A DNA stretch of 35,644 nucleotides from Pseudoduganella namucuonensis. GTDB taxonomy: Bacteria > Pseudomonadota > Gammaproteobacteria > Burkholderiales > Burkholderiaceae_D. The notes beneath the pieces were generated by a model. That model saw nothing but the letters and a program-made list of their open reading frames with translations. It made no database searches and was not told the origin of the DNA. Of the stretch, positions 22,935-30,912 are shown in pieces (positions within the stretch are counted from its first letter, which is position 1; the number at the start of each line of letters is the position of its first letter). The stretch is taken from positions 1 through 35,644 of the forward strand of contig NZ_FPBO01000056.1 in assembly GCF_900116645.1 (NCBI RefSeq), given 5' to 3'. A program made the translations under genes and the position numbers.

Positions 22935-24329
22935 ATGGCGAATACCAGTGTGGGCAATTACGGCAATCTCGGCGCGTACGGCGCTTCCGGCGCGCAGGCC
23001 ACCACCACGCCCTCCGCCTCCGTGCTGGCCAAGGTCGAGCGCACGCTGGCGGGGCAGACCGGCGGCGTCGCCCGGCTGAACGAGAGCCTGGCGCGCGACC
23101 AGACCAGGCTCTCCGGCCTGGGCCAGTTGCAAAGCGCCTTGACGGGTTTCCAGTCCATCGCCGAACGCCTGGCCGGCGCCGGGATCGGCACTTCCGCCAG
23201 TTCCTCCGCCCAGTCCGTGCTGACCGCGGCGGCGGGCGGCGGCGCCAAGCCGGGCAGTTACGCGGTGGAGGTGAAGCAGTTGGCCCAGGGCCAGGTGCTG
23301 GACAGCGACGCGCTGAAAACCGCCACCGGCAAGATCGGCACCGGCGCCACCGCCACCATCAAGGTTGAATTCGGCACCGCCGGCGCCGGCGGCTTCACGC
23401 CCGGCAAGGAGTCCGCCAAGACCATCACCATCGACGCCAGGAACAATACGCTGGACGGTATCGCGTCCGCGTTCAAGGCGGCCGGCATCGACGCCAGCGT
23501 GGTCAAGAGCGGCGACGGCTACGCCTTGCGGCTCAAGGGCGCCAGTGGCGAGGCCGGCGGCATGCGCGTCAGCGTCGGCGGCGACGCGGCCGTCAAGAAC
23601 CTGCTTAGCTACAACCCGGCGGCCAAACAAAACAGCGGCCTCACGCAGTCCGTCGCCGCGCAGGACGCCGTGGCCGTCGTGGCGGGCAAGGAAGTCAAGA
23701 GCGCGGGCAACACGCTGAAGGACGCGATCGAGGGCGCGACGCTGACGTTGACGGGGACCGGCAAGGCCGATGTCGCCGTGACGCAGGACAGCGGCCAGAT
23801 CGCGCAAAACGTCGCCGCCTTCGTCAACGCCTACAACGACTTGAACGGCAAGCTGGCGGCGCTGCAAAAGGGCGAGCTGAAATCGGACCAGGCGCTGGGG
23901 CAGGTGAGCCGGGAAGTGGCCGCGCTGCTGCGCACCGGCGGCGTGTCGCCGTCGGCCCTGGCCGCAGTCGGCGTCAGCGCCGACGGCGCCGGCAAGCTGC
24001 AGCTGGACGACAAGAAGCTGAAGGCCGCCGTCGCGGCCGACCCGGAGGCCGTCTCCAGGCTGTTCACCAACGACGGCAAGGGCCTGGCCGACCAGTTCGA
24101 CGCGAAAATCGACGCGCTGACGGGCAAGAGCGGCGCCATCACGCGCGAAACGCAGCGGATCGGCAAGGACATCACCGCGCTCACCGCGAAGAAGGCCGAA
24201 CTGGCCAAGGCGCTGACCAGCCAGGCCAACGTGCTGGTGAAGTATTACACGCAGCAGGAGCAGGCCGACGCCGGCGGCGCCTTGCCGGGCTACACCGGGC
24301 CGCGCTCGCTGTTCGATTTCATGGCCTGA
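22935..24329 (+). CDS. FliD-like flagellar hook-associated / filament cap protein (orphan)
   Basis: This 464-residue protein resembles flagellar cap protein FliD (HAP2), which sits at the filament tip and folds flagellin into place. The N-terminal part has the helical LARDQTRLSGLGQLQSALTGF and a Ser/Ala-rich stretch. The middle is Gly/Ala/Thr-rich (SYAVEVKQLAQGQ, NTLDGIASAFKAAGIDASVV), and FVNAYNDLNGKLAAL fits FliD C-terminal helices. The extreme C-terminus (GYTGPRSLFDFMA) is unlike typical FliD ends. No flagellar operon (fliC, fliS, fliT) is nearby; the neighbours are PilZ and a polyamine-binding protein. It may be a paralogue used with a second filament or a specialised adhesin. The start has a GAGG ribosome site. 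Family membership is fairly sure; the role in this organism is not. Confidence 0.75.
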   Translation: MANTSVGNYGNLGAYGASGAQATTTPSASVLAKVERTLAGQTGGVARLNESLARDQTRLSGLGQLQSALTGFQSIAERLAGAGIGTSASSSAQSVLTAAAGGGAKPGSYAVEVKQLAQGQVLDSDALKTATGKIGTGATATIKVEFGTAGAGGFTPGKESAKTITIDARNNTLDGIASAFKAAGIDASVVKSGDGYALRLKGASGEAGGMRVSVGGDAAVKNLLSYNPAAKQNSGLTQSVAAQDAVAVVAGKEVKSAGNTLKDAIEGATLTLTGTGKADVAVTQDSGQIAQNVAAFVNAYNDLNGKLAALQKGELKSDQALGQVSREVAALLRTGGVSPSALAAVGVSADGAGKLQLDDKKLKAAVAADPEAVSRLFTNDGKGLADQFDAKIDALTGKSGAITRETQRIGKDITALTAKKAELAKALTSQANVLVKYYTQQEQADAGGALPGYTGPRSLFDFMA

Positions 24330-24444
24330 GCGTGGCGGCGGCGGCCCGGCCGCTTTCCCATCCCTTGCATTCGATGGCACAATGCCGGATCATTTCGCGG
24401 TTTGCGTATCTATCTTTCACTGGATTTCACTGGAGGCGGGAATT

Positions 24445-25560
24445 ATGGCGGGGAAGCGTTGGGGTAATCGGTTGGGACTGTTGGCTGTCGCCGTGGCGGC
24501 GGCGTTCGCGGGCCAGGCACAGGCGCAGGAAGAGAAGGTCCTCAATATCTACAACTGGTCGGATTACATCGCCGACGACACCATCAAGAACTTCGAGAAG
24601 GAAACCGGCATCAAGGTCCGCTACGACGTTTTCGACAACAACGAGATCCTCAACTCCAAGCTGGTCGCCGGCAAATCGGGCTACGACATCGTGGTGCCGA
24701 CCGCGGCCTGGGCCAAGCTGCAAATCGACGGCAAGCTGCTGCGCAAGCTGGACAAGTCCAAGCTGGGCAACCTGTCCAACCTGGACCCGCAGATCCAGGC
24801 CAAGCTGGCCAAGATCGACCCGAACAACGAATATCTGGTCGACTGGCTGTGGGGCTACACCACGGTCGGCATCAACACCGCCAAGGTCAAGAAGGCGCTG
24901 GGCGACCTGCCGATGCCGGACAACGCCTGGGACCTGGTGTTCAACCCGAAATACGCGGCCAAGCTGAAGTCCTGCGGCGTGTCCTTCCTCGATTCGCCGT
25001 CCGAGGTGCTGCCGGCCGCGCTGATCTACGCCGGCAAGCCGGCCTATTCGGCCAGCGCCGCCGACTACGCAGAGGCGGGCAAGGTGCTCTCCGCGATCCG
25101 TCCCTACGTGACGTTGTTCAGCTCGTCCGGCTACATCAACGACATGGCCAACGGCGCCATCTGCGTGGCGCTGGGCTGGTCCGGCGACATCAACATCGCC
25201 CGCCAGCGCGCCATCGACGCCAAGAACGGCAACGACATCCAGGTGCTGGTGCCGAAGACCTCGGCCGCGCTGGTGTTCGACACCATGGCGATCCCGGCCG
25301 ACGCGCCGCACCCGAACAACGCCCACCTGTTCATCAACTACATCATGCGGCCGCAGGTGCACGCCAGCCTGACCAACAAGGTGTTCTACGCCAACCCGAA
25401 CGCGGCCGGCGTGAAATTCGTGCGCAAGGATATCGCGGAGAACAAGACGGTGTTCCTGCCGGCGGCCGACATGCAGCGCATGGCCGCGCCGGAGGCGGTG
25501 CCGGCCGACATCCGCCGGACGATCACGCGCGCCTTCACCAAGTTCAAGACGGGCATGTAG
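24445..25560 (+). CDS. potF: Periplasmic polyamine-binding protein of an ABC importer (PotF/PotD type)
   Basis: This 371-residue solute-binding protein would deliver putrescine or spermidine to an inner-membrane importer. A signal peptide (MAGKRWGNRLGLLAVAVAAAFAGQAQA) is followed by LNIYNWSDYIADDTIKNFEKETG, a hallmark of the PotD/PotF family. YDIVVPTAAWAKLQ, LDSPSEVLPAALIYAGK and ALGWSGDINIARQRA follow. The start at 24445 has GGAGGCGGG just upstream; an upstream in-frame ATG at 24382 would put the signal peptide in the middle and is rejected. No permease or ATPase genes (potG/H/I) adjoin it, so it is an orphan that must use a transporter encoded elsewhere. PotF is favoured over PotD from the YNWSDYIAD region, but substrate preference is uncertain. 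Confidence 0.85.
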   Translation: MAGKRWGNRLGLLAVAVAAAFAGQAQAQEEKVLNIYNWSDYIADDTIKNFEKETGIKVRYDVFDNNEILNSKLVAGKSGYDIVVPTAAWAKLQIDGKLLRKLDKSKLGNLSNLDPQIQAKLAKIDPNNEYLVDWLWGYTTVGINTAKVKKALGDLPMPDNAWDLVFNPKYAAKLKSCGVSFLDSPSEVLPAALIYAGKPAYSASAADYAEAGKVLSAIRPYVTLFSSSGYINDMANGAICVALGWSGDINIARQRAIDAKNGNDIQVLVPKTSAALVFDTMAIPADAPHPNNAHLFINYIMRPQVHASLTNKVFYANPNAAGVKFVRKDIAENKTVFLPAADMQRMAAPEAVPADIRRTITRAFTKFKTGM

Positions 25561-25574
25561 GGTAATAAAAGTAA

Positions 25575-25616
25575 AGGCGCCGGCGGCTGCACCTGGATGG
25601 TGGGCCGCGGGCGCCT
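25575..25616 (+). terminator. Candidate potF 3' hairpin
   Basis: AGGCGCC (25575-25581) pairs with GGCGCCT (25610-25616), with an inner GCGGC/GCCGC stem. It begins 14 bp after the potF stop. No T-run follows, so it may be a Rho-assisted or mRNA-stabilising structure. A second perfect hairpin, GCTTCG-G-CGAAGC, follows at about 25619-25631 and would be downstream of the small minus-strand ORF as well. Confidence 0.4.
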
Positions 25617-25636
25617 GGCTTCGGCGAAGCTTGGTG

Positions 25637-25753
25637 CTATTCGTGATAGCGGTCGGTCAGCTTGTTGTGACTCCCACGGCTTTCCTGGACAATCTCGAAG
25701 GCGATCAAACCGATCATGCAGCCAAAAATACCAATGGTGAGCAGGGTAATCAT
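25637..25753 (-). CDS. Predicted 38-residue single-pass membrane peptide
   Basis: Reading the minus strand from the ATG at 25753 gives a 38-residue ORF ending in TAG. A GGAG Shine-Dalgarno sits 5 bp before the ATG. The N-terminal ~22 residues are a single hydrophobic helix (MITLLTIGIFGCMIGLIAF) followed by a polar, charged tail (EIVQESRGSHNKLTDRYHE). No homologue is recognised. A TTGCAA-16-TAAAGT promoter and a 5+3+5 bp palindrome near the predicted transcription start lie upstream. Such features are typical of small inner-membrane regulators, but function is unknown. The ORF is short, so support rests on the ribosome site, promoter and amphipathic composition. Confidence 0.5.
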   Translation of the reverse strand: MITLLTIGIFGCMIGLIAFEIVQESRGSHNKLTDRYHE

Positions 25754-25787
25754 GATGTCTCCACCATCTCGCGACGGCGCTCCCTAG

Positions 25788-25830
25788 AGTTGATACAACT
25801 AAACTTTAGCAGAAGCGTTTCGCTTTGCAA
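25788..25830 (-). promoter_or_regulatory. Promoter and palindromic operator for the small membrane peptide
   Basis: On the minus strand TTGCAA (25825-25830) and TAAAGT (25803-25808) are 16 bp apart, a plausible sigma70 promoter. The predicted start falls in the palindrome AGTTGATACAACT (25788-25800), a likely operator of the kind bound by small winged-helix repressors. The assignment is inference from geometry. Confidence 0.4.
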
Positions 25831-25878
25831 GCTGAAGCCACCGGCGGTGTTGCGCAAAGCGCGCTTATTTGGCAACCG

Positions 25879-26346
25879 TCACTTCACCACCATGTCGGAC
25901 CCCATCACCGCCTTCAGGTAAAGGCTGTCCGGGTCGCCCGGCTCGCGCTGCGAGAACCACCACGCGCTGGCCTTGCGGATGTCCCATTCCCCGTCCTCGC
26001 CCGTCATCAGCAGCGCCGCCGCCTGGCCCAGCGTGGGCTGGTGGCCGACGATCAGCACGGTTTCCTTGGCCGCCGGCCAGTTGGCCGCCTTCAGCACGTC
26101 GACCGGATCGGCGCCGGGCGCCAGGTCGGGGTGGATCTTGTATTTGCGGCCCAGGCCCTCGGCCGTCTGCAGGGTGCGCACGGCGGGGCTGGCGAGGACG
26201 CGGCAATTGTCCGGCAGCTGGGAATCCAGCCACTGGCCCATGCGCCGCGCCTGCTTCTGGCCCTTGGCGGTGAGCGCGCGTTCCATGTCCGACTGGCCGG
26301 GGCCGGCTTCCTCCGCCTCGGCGTGACGCCACAGGATCAAGTCCAT
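25879..26346 (-). CDS. sixA: Phosphohistidine phosphatase SixA
   Basis: This 155-residue histidine-phosphatase-superfamily enzyme would dephosphorylate phosphohistidine on signalling proteins (in E. coli, the ArcB HPt domain or PTSNtr components). It begins MDLILWRHAEAE, with the catalytic His8 in the RH motif, and has SPAVRTLQTAEGL and the second-half motif LIVGHQPTLG. Length is close to E. coli SixA (161). GGGGAAG lies just before the ATG. It follows ppk1 by 35 bp on the same strand and probably shares its Pho-controlled transcript. Confidence 0.93.
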   Translation of the reverse strand: MDLILWRHAEAEEAGPGQSDMERALTAKGQKQARRMGQWLDSQLPDNCRVLASPAVRTLQTAEGLGRKYKIHPDLAPGADPVDVLKAANWPAAKETVLIVGHQPTLGQAAALLMTGEDGEWDIRKASAWWFSQREPGDPDSLYLKAVMGSDMVVK

Positions 26347-26381
26347 TTTCTTCCCCTTAGATTAGGCCTTCGCGTGCTGGT

Positions 26382-28478
26382 TTATTGGCCGCCATCCCCA
26401 TCCGGCGTTCCCAAGGTGTGCATCAGGTAGTGCTGCGCGCTGAACACCGCCTGCTTGCCGCGCGGCCTGCGGCGCTGGTAGTGGCCGGTCGGTTCCAGTT
26501 CCCAGGCGTTGCTGTTGTCCTTCAAATACGGATTCAAGCCCTCGGCGATCACGCGCCGTTTCAATACGCGGTCCAGCACCGGGAACGCGACCTCGATGCG
26601 GCGGAACAGGTTGCGGCTCATCCAGTCCGCGCTGGCCAGGTACACGTCGTGCGCCAGGTCGTTGCGGAAGTAATAGATCCGGCTGTGCTCCAGGAAGCGG
26701 CCGATGATGGAGCGCACGCGGATGTTCTCCGACAGGCCCGGCACGCCGGGCTTGAGCGTGCATGCGCCGCGCACGATCACATCGATCTTCACGCCATCCT
26801 TGGACGCCGCGTACAGCGCCCGTATCACCGACTCATCCACCAACGCGTTCATTTTAGCGATAATCCGGCCGGGACGCCCCGCGCGCGCGATTTTCGCCTC
26901 GTTGCGGATCGCCTTGATGATCTCGTTTTGCAGCGCGAGCGGCGCCAGCCACAGGTGCGTCAGCTTTTGCGGCTTGGCCAGGCTGGTCAGGTGCATGAAC
27001 ACCTCGTTGACCTCGTTGCCGATCTCGGGGTGGCTGGTGAGCAGGCCGAAGTCCGTATACAGCTTGGTGGTGGTGGGGTGGTAGTTGCCGGTGCCGAGGT
27101 GGGCGTAGTAGCGCAGGCCGGTGTCCTCGCGCCGTATCACCAGCGCCACCTTGGCGTGCGTCTTCAGGCCCACCACGCCGTACACCACCTGGGCGCCGGC
27201 CTGTTCCAGCTTGTCGGCCCAGTTGATGTTGGCCTCCTCGTCGAAGCGCGCCATCAGCTCCACGATCACCGTGACCTCCTTGCCGCCGCGCGCCGCCACG
27301 ATCAGCGACTCCATCAGGTCCGAATTCATGCCGGTGCGGTAGATGGTCTGCTTGATGGCCACCACGTGCGGGTCCAGCGCCGCCGCGCGCACGAAGTCGA
27401 TCACGGTCTGGAACGACTGGTAGGGGTGGTGCAGCAGGATGTCGTGCTGGCGCAGCGTGGCGAAGATGTCGGCGTTGGCCACCTTGTAGGCCTGGCCGGG
27501 GTAGTAGGGCGGGAAGCGCAGTTCCGGGTGCTGCACATGGTTGATGATTTCCGTCAGCCGCACCATGTTGACCGGGCCGTCCACGCGGTACAGGCGGCTG
27601 TTGTCCAGGCTGAACTGGTCCAGCAGGAACTGCGACAGTTCCGGCGGGCAGTTCTTGGCCACCTCCAGCCGCACCGAGGTGCCGAACTGGCGGCCCTGCA
27701 GCTCGCCCTTGAGCGCCTGGCGCAGGTTTTTCACCTCGTCCTCGTCCACCCACAGGTCGGAGTCGCGCGTGACGCGGAACTGCGAGTAGGCCGTCACGTC
27801 GCGGCCGGCGAACAGGTCGCCGATGTGGGCGTGGATGATGGAGGAGAGCAGGCAGAAGGAGTCGCCGCCCTGGTCCGACAGCTCGCCGGGCAGGCGTATC
27901 ACGCGCGGCAGCACCCGCGGCGCCTTGACGATGGCGATCGCCGTGCCGCGCCCGAACGCGTCCTTGCCGCTCAGCTGCACGATGAAGTTCAAGCTCTTGT
28001 TGACCACCTGGGGGAAGGGGTGGGCCGGGTCCAGCCCGATCGGCGTCAGCAGCGGGCGCACCTCGCGCTCGAAATAGTCCTTGACCCAGGCGCGCTGCGC
28101 GTCGTTGCGCTGGTTGTGGCGCAGCAAATGAACGCCGGCCTCCTGCAATTGCGGTAATACTTCGGCATTCAGGATGTCATATTGCTGTTTGACCAGTTCA
28201 TGACATTCGTCGCAGATGCGGCGCAGGTTGGCCGTCAGGGCGGGGTGCTCGGCGGGCGCGCCGTCCACGCTGGCCGCGGCCAGCAGGCTGGCGACCCGGA
28301 CCTCGAAGAACTCGTCCAGGTTGCTGCTGACGATGCACAGGTAGCGCAGTCTTTCCAGCAGCGGCACCGAGGCGTCCTCGGCCTGCGCCAGCACGCGGCG
28401 GTTGAACGCCAGTTGCGACAGTTCTCGGTCCAGGAAAATGCCATGCTTGTTCGTTTCCGCGCGTAAATCAGGCTTCAT
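26382..28478 (-). CDS. ppk: Polyphosphate kinase Ppk1
   Basis: Ppk1 reversibly transfers the ATP gamma-phosphate to inorganic polyphosphate. The 698-residue product has the N-terminal helical domain (FLDRELSQLAFNRRVLAQAED, SNLDEFFEVRVASLL), the head domain, and two PLD-like catalytic domains. His441 in LKTHAKVALV corresponds to the autophosphorylated His435 of E. coli, and His598 in EHSRIYYFRND to His592. HLGTGNYHPTTTKLYTDFGLLT is the signature between them. All key residues seen are intact. It is divergent from pstS and has its own array of Pho repeats, so it should be induced by phosphate starvation. It is followed by sixA. Confidence 0.97.
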   Translation of the reverse strand: MKPDLRAETNKHGIFLDRELSQLAFNRRVLAQAEDASVPLLERLRYLCIVSSNLDEFFEVRVASLLAAASVDGAPAEHPALTANLRRICDECHELVKQQYDILNAEVLPQLQEAGVHLLRHNQRNDAQRAWVKDYFEREVRPLLTPIGLDPAHPFPQVVNKSLNFIVQLSGKDAFGRGTAIAIVKAPRVLPRVIRLPGELSDQGGDSFCLLSSIIHAHIGDLFAGRDVTAYSQFRVTRDSDLWVDEDEVKNLRQALKGELQGRQFGTSVRLEVAKNCPPELSQFLLDQFSLDNSRLYRVDGPVNMVRLTEIINHVQHPELRFPPYYPGQAYKVANADIFATLRQHDILLHHPYQSFQTVIDFVRAAALDPHVVAIKQTIYRTGMNSDLMESLIVAARGGKEVTVIVELMARFDEEANINWADKLEQAGAQVVYGVVGLKTHAKVALVIRREDTGLRYYAHLGTGNYHPTTTKLYTDFGLLTSHPEIGNEVNEVFMHLTSLAKPQKLTHLWLAPLALQNEIIKAIRNEAKIARAGRPGRIIAKMNALVDESVIRALYAASKDGVKIDVIVRGACTLKPGVPGLSENIRVRSIIGRFLEHSRIYYFRNDLAHDVYLASADWMSRNLFRRIEVAFPVLDRVLKRRVIAEGLNPYLKDNSNAWELEPTGHYQRRRPRGKQAVFSAQHYLMHTLGTPDGDGGQ

Positions 28479-28539
28479 GATGTTGTCTGTCTTTATATCT
28501 TTGCAGATGGTTAATTCTAGCCCGGTTTTGTCGTTCCCG

Positions 28540-28584
28540 AGTGTAACTGTCGAATGTGACGACTTTGTGACATTCCCATGACAG
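28540..28584 (-). promoter_or_regulatory. PhoB-controlled promoter of ppk-sixA
   Basis: On the minus strand three 7-bp repeats, CTGTCAT (28578-28584), ATGTCAC (28567-28573) and TCGTCAC (28556-28562), recur with an exact 11-bp period. This is the spacing of PhoB half-sites. A TACACT -10 (28540-28545) follows 10 bp after the last repeat, the usual distance for PhoB-activated promoters that lack a -35. The leader would be about 55 nt. Confidence 0.8.
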
Positions 28585-28665
28585 CGTCCTTTGTGACCTT
28601 GTCATATTCGGCGCCGCCGGCGGCCCGCTTCCCTATGGGGAGGGGCGTGACATTAATTTCTGGCA

Positions 28666-28699
28666 ATGTCATAAAGCTGTCATATTGGCTCGGTAGACT
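28666..28699 (+). promoter_or_regulatory. Pho box and promoter of pstSCAB-phoU-phoBR
   Basis: ATGTCATAAAGCTGTCAT (28666-28683) is a near-consensus Pho box: two TGTCAT repeats 11 bp apart. A TAGACT -10 (28694-28699) follows after 10 bp. Transcription would begin near 28706, about 42 nt before pstS. Confidence 0.85.
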
Positions 28700-28747
28700 G
28701 CGCAGCATCAAACCGTTACAACCGTCACAACCCCTAAGGACATTGAT

Positions 28748-29791
28748 ATGCGTATGAAACAGTTGTTCGCCTCCCTGGTCATCGGCGCGACCGCCTCCGT
28801 GGCCTTCTCCAGCGCCTCCGCGGCCGACATGACCGGCGCCGGCGCAACGTTCCCCTACCCGATCTACGCCAAATGGGCGGAGTCGTACAAGGCGGCGACC
28901 GGCAACGGCCTGAACTACCAGTCCGTGGGTTCCGGCGCCGGCGTCAAGCAGATCAAGGCCAAGACCGTCGATTTCGGCGCCACCGACAGCCCGCTGAAAG
29001 GCGAGGAGCTGGACGCGGAAGGCCTGACCCAGTTCCCGGCCATCATGGGCGGCGTGGTGCCCGTGGTCAACCTGGACGGCGTCGCGCCAGGCGCCCTGAA
29101 ACTGACCGGTTCCGTGATCGGCGACATCTTCCTGGGCAAGATCACCAAGTGGAACGCGCCCGAGATCGTGGCCTTGAACGGCGGCCTGAAGCTGCCGGCC
29201 GACGAGATCACCGTGGTGCACCGCGCCGACGGCTCCGGCACCTCCTTCCTGTGGACCGACTACCTGTCGAAAACCAACCCCGAATTCAAGACCAAGGTCG
29301 GCGCCGGCACCGCCGTGAAGTGGGTGGTGGGCGTGGGCGGCAAGGGCAACGAGGGCGTGGCCGCCAACGTGCAGCGCATCAAGGGCGCGATCGGCTACGT
29401 GGAATGGGCCTACGCCAAGAAGAACAAGATCGCGCACGCCCAGCTGAAGAACAAGGACGGCCAGTTCGTGCAGCCGGACGACGACAACTTCAAGGCCGCC
29501 GCCGCCAACGCGGAATGGACCAAGACCCCGGGCTTCGGCGTGGTGCTGACCGACCAGGCCGGTAAAACCTCCTGGCCGATCACCGGCGTGTCCTTCATCC
29601 TGATGCACAAGACCCAGGCCGACGCCGCCAAGGGCAAGGAAGTGGTCAAGTTCTTCGACTGGGCCTTCAAGAACGGTGGCGCCGCCGCCGCCGAGCTGGA
29701 CTACGTGCCGCTGCCGGCCAGCGTCGTCAAGCTGGTGCAGGAATCGTGGAAAGCCAACCTGAAGGACGCTTCGGGCAAGGCCGTCTACTAA
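28748..29791 (+). CDS. pstS: Phosphate ABC transporter periplasmic binding protein PstS
   Basis: PstS binds phosphate with high affinity in the periplasm and delivers it to PstCA. The 347-residue product has a signal peptide (MRMKQLFASLVIGATASVAF..., cleavage after SASA) then DMTGAGATFPYPIYAKWAE. The phosphate-site segments SVGSGAGVKQIKAKTVDFGATDSPL and HRADGSGTSFLWTDYL are intact. AAGGA lies 7 bp before the ATG; a second ATG two codons on is a less likely start. It is the first gene of the Pho operon, directly after a Pho box. Hairpins in the gap to pstC may raise its share of the transcript. Confidence 0.97.
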   Translation: MRMKQLFASLVIGATASVAFSSASAADMTGAGATFPYPIYAKWAESYKAATGNGLNYQSVGSGAGVKQIKAKTVDFGATDSPLKGEELDAEGLTQFPAIMGGVVPVVNLDGVAPGALKLTGSVIGDIFLGKITKWNAPEIVALNGGLKLPADEITVVHRADGSGTSFLWTDYLSKTNPEFKTKVGAGTAVKWVVGVGGKGNEGVAANVQRIKGAIGYVEWAYAKKNKIAHAQLKNKDGQFVQPDDDNFKAAAANAEWTKTPGFGVVLTDQAGKTSWPITGVSFILMHKTQADAAKGKEVVKFFDWAFKNGGAAAAELDYVPLPASVVKLVQESWKANLKDASGKAVY

Positions 29792-29798
29792 TCGCTCT

Positions 29799-29822
29799 CC
29801 CTCTCGGCCCCGGCCGAGAGGG
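29799..29822 (+). terminator. pstS-pstC intergenic hairpin (partial terminator or mRNA stabiliser)
   Basis: CCCTCTCGGCC and GGCCGAGAGGG form a perfect 11-bp stem with a 2-base loop, 7 bp after pstS. A second possible stem (AGCCGGG/CCCGGCT, about 29825-29871) follows. No long T-run is present. Such hairpins commonly let the binding protein be made in excess over the permease. Confidence 0.6.
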
Positions 29823-29895
29823 TTAGCCGGGCACGCTGTGGCGGAACCTCCGCGGCGGCCTTCCCGGCTAGCCCTACATCGAGAACAAGACTACC

Positions 29896-30912
29896 ATGAG
29901 CGCTGATATCACCTCCCCGCCGATCGCCCTGTCGGAGCCTTCCATGTCCGAAGTGTCGCATACCGCCATGCTCAGCACGATGCGCAAGCAGCGCATCCAG
30001 GATTTCATCTTCCACAAGGTCACCATGGCGTTCGCGCTGTCGGTGCTGCTGGTGCTGGTGGGCATCATCATCTCGCTGGTGCTGGGCGCCGCGCCCGCCT
30101 TCCAGGCGTTCGGCCCGGCCTTCATCACCACCGTCGAATGGGACCCGGTCAACGACCAGTACGGCGCGCTGATCGCCATCGTCGGCACCCTGGCCACCTC
30201 CGGCATCGCGCTGCTGATCGCCTTTCCGGTCAGCTTCGGCATCGCCCTGTTCCTGACCGAGATCTGCCCGGTCTGGCTGAAGCGTCCGCTCGGCACCGCC
30301 GTCGAACTGCTGGCCGGCGTGCCCTCCATCATCTACGGCATGTGGGGCCTGTTCGTGTTCGCGCCGCTGTTCGCCGACCACGTGCAGCCGCTGCTCAAGG
30401 CCACGCTGGGCCAGCTGCCCGTCATCGGCGCCGTCTTCAGCGGCCCCACCATGGGCATCGGCATCCTGACCGCCGCCCTGATCCTGGCCGTCATGATCAT
30501 CCCCTTCATCTCCTCGGTGATGCGCGATGTGTTCGAGATCGTGCCGGCCGTGCTGAAGGAATCGGCCTACGGCCTGGGCTGCACCCGCTGGGAGGTGGTG
30601 CGCAAGATCGTGCTGCCCTACACCAAGAACGGCGTGGTGGGCGGCGTCATGCTGGGCCTGGGCCGCGCGCTGGGCGAAACCATGGCCGTGACCTTCGTGA
30701 TCGGCAACGCCAACAAGCTGTCGTGGTCGCTGTTCGCCGCCGGCAACAGCATCGCCTCCACCCTGGCCAACGAGTTCGCCGAGGCCGAATCGACGCTGCA
30801 CGTGTCGTCGCTGTACGCGCTGGCGCTGATCCTGTTCGCCATCACCCTGATCGTTTTGTCCGCCGCCAAGCTGATGCTGGCCGGCATGTCCCGCAAGGAA
30901 GGCGTGAAATGA
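29896..30912 (+). CDS. pstC: Phosphate ABC transporter permease PstC
   Basis: PstC is one of the two membrane subunits of the phosphate importer. The 338-residue product has a ~40-residue hydrophilic N-terminus and about six membrane helices (for example FALSVLLVLVGIIISLVLG). The binding-protein-dependent permease loop is present (ESAYGLGCTRWEVVRKIVLP, then GLGRALGETMAVTFVIGN), where the ATPase docks. Spacing from pstS is 104 bp, including hairpins. Its stop overlaps the pstA start by 4 bp (ATGA). Confidence 0.96.
   Translation: MSADITSPPIALSEPSMSEVSHTAMLSTMRKQRIQDFIFHKVTMAFALSVLLVLVGIIISLVLGAAPAFQAFGPAFITTVEWDPVNDQYGALIAIVGTLATSGIALLIAFPVSFGIALFLTEICPVWLKRPLGTAVELLAGVPSIIYGMWGLFVFAPLFADHVQPLLKATLGQLPVIGAVFSGPTMGIGILTAALILAVMIIPFISSVMRDVFEIVPAVLKESAYGLGCTRWEVVRKIVLPYTKNGVVGGVMLGLGRALGETMAVTFVIGNANKLSWSLFAAGNSIASTLANEFAEAESTLHVSSLYALALILFAITLIVLSAAKLMLAGMSRKEGVK

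Noticed and set aside
24382..24444. Upstream start for the polyamine-binding protein
   Set aside because: It would add residues before the signal peptide and has no ribosome site; GGAGGCGGG supports 24445.
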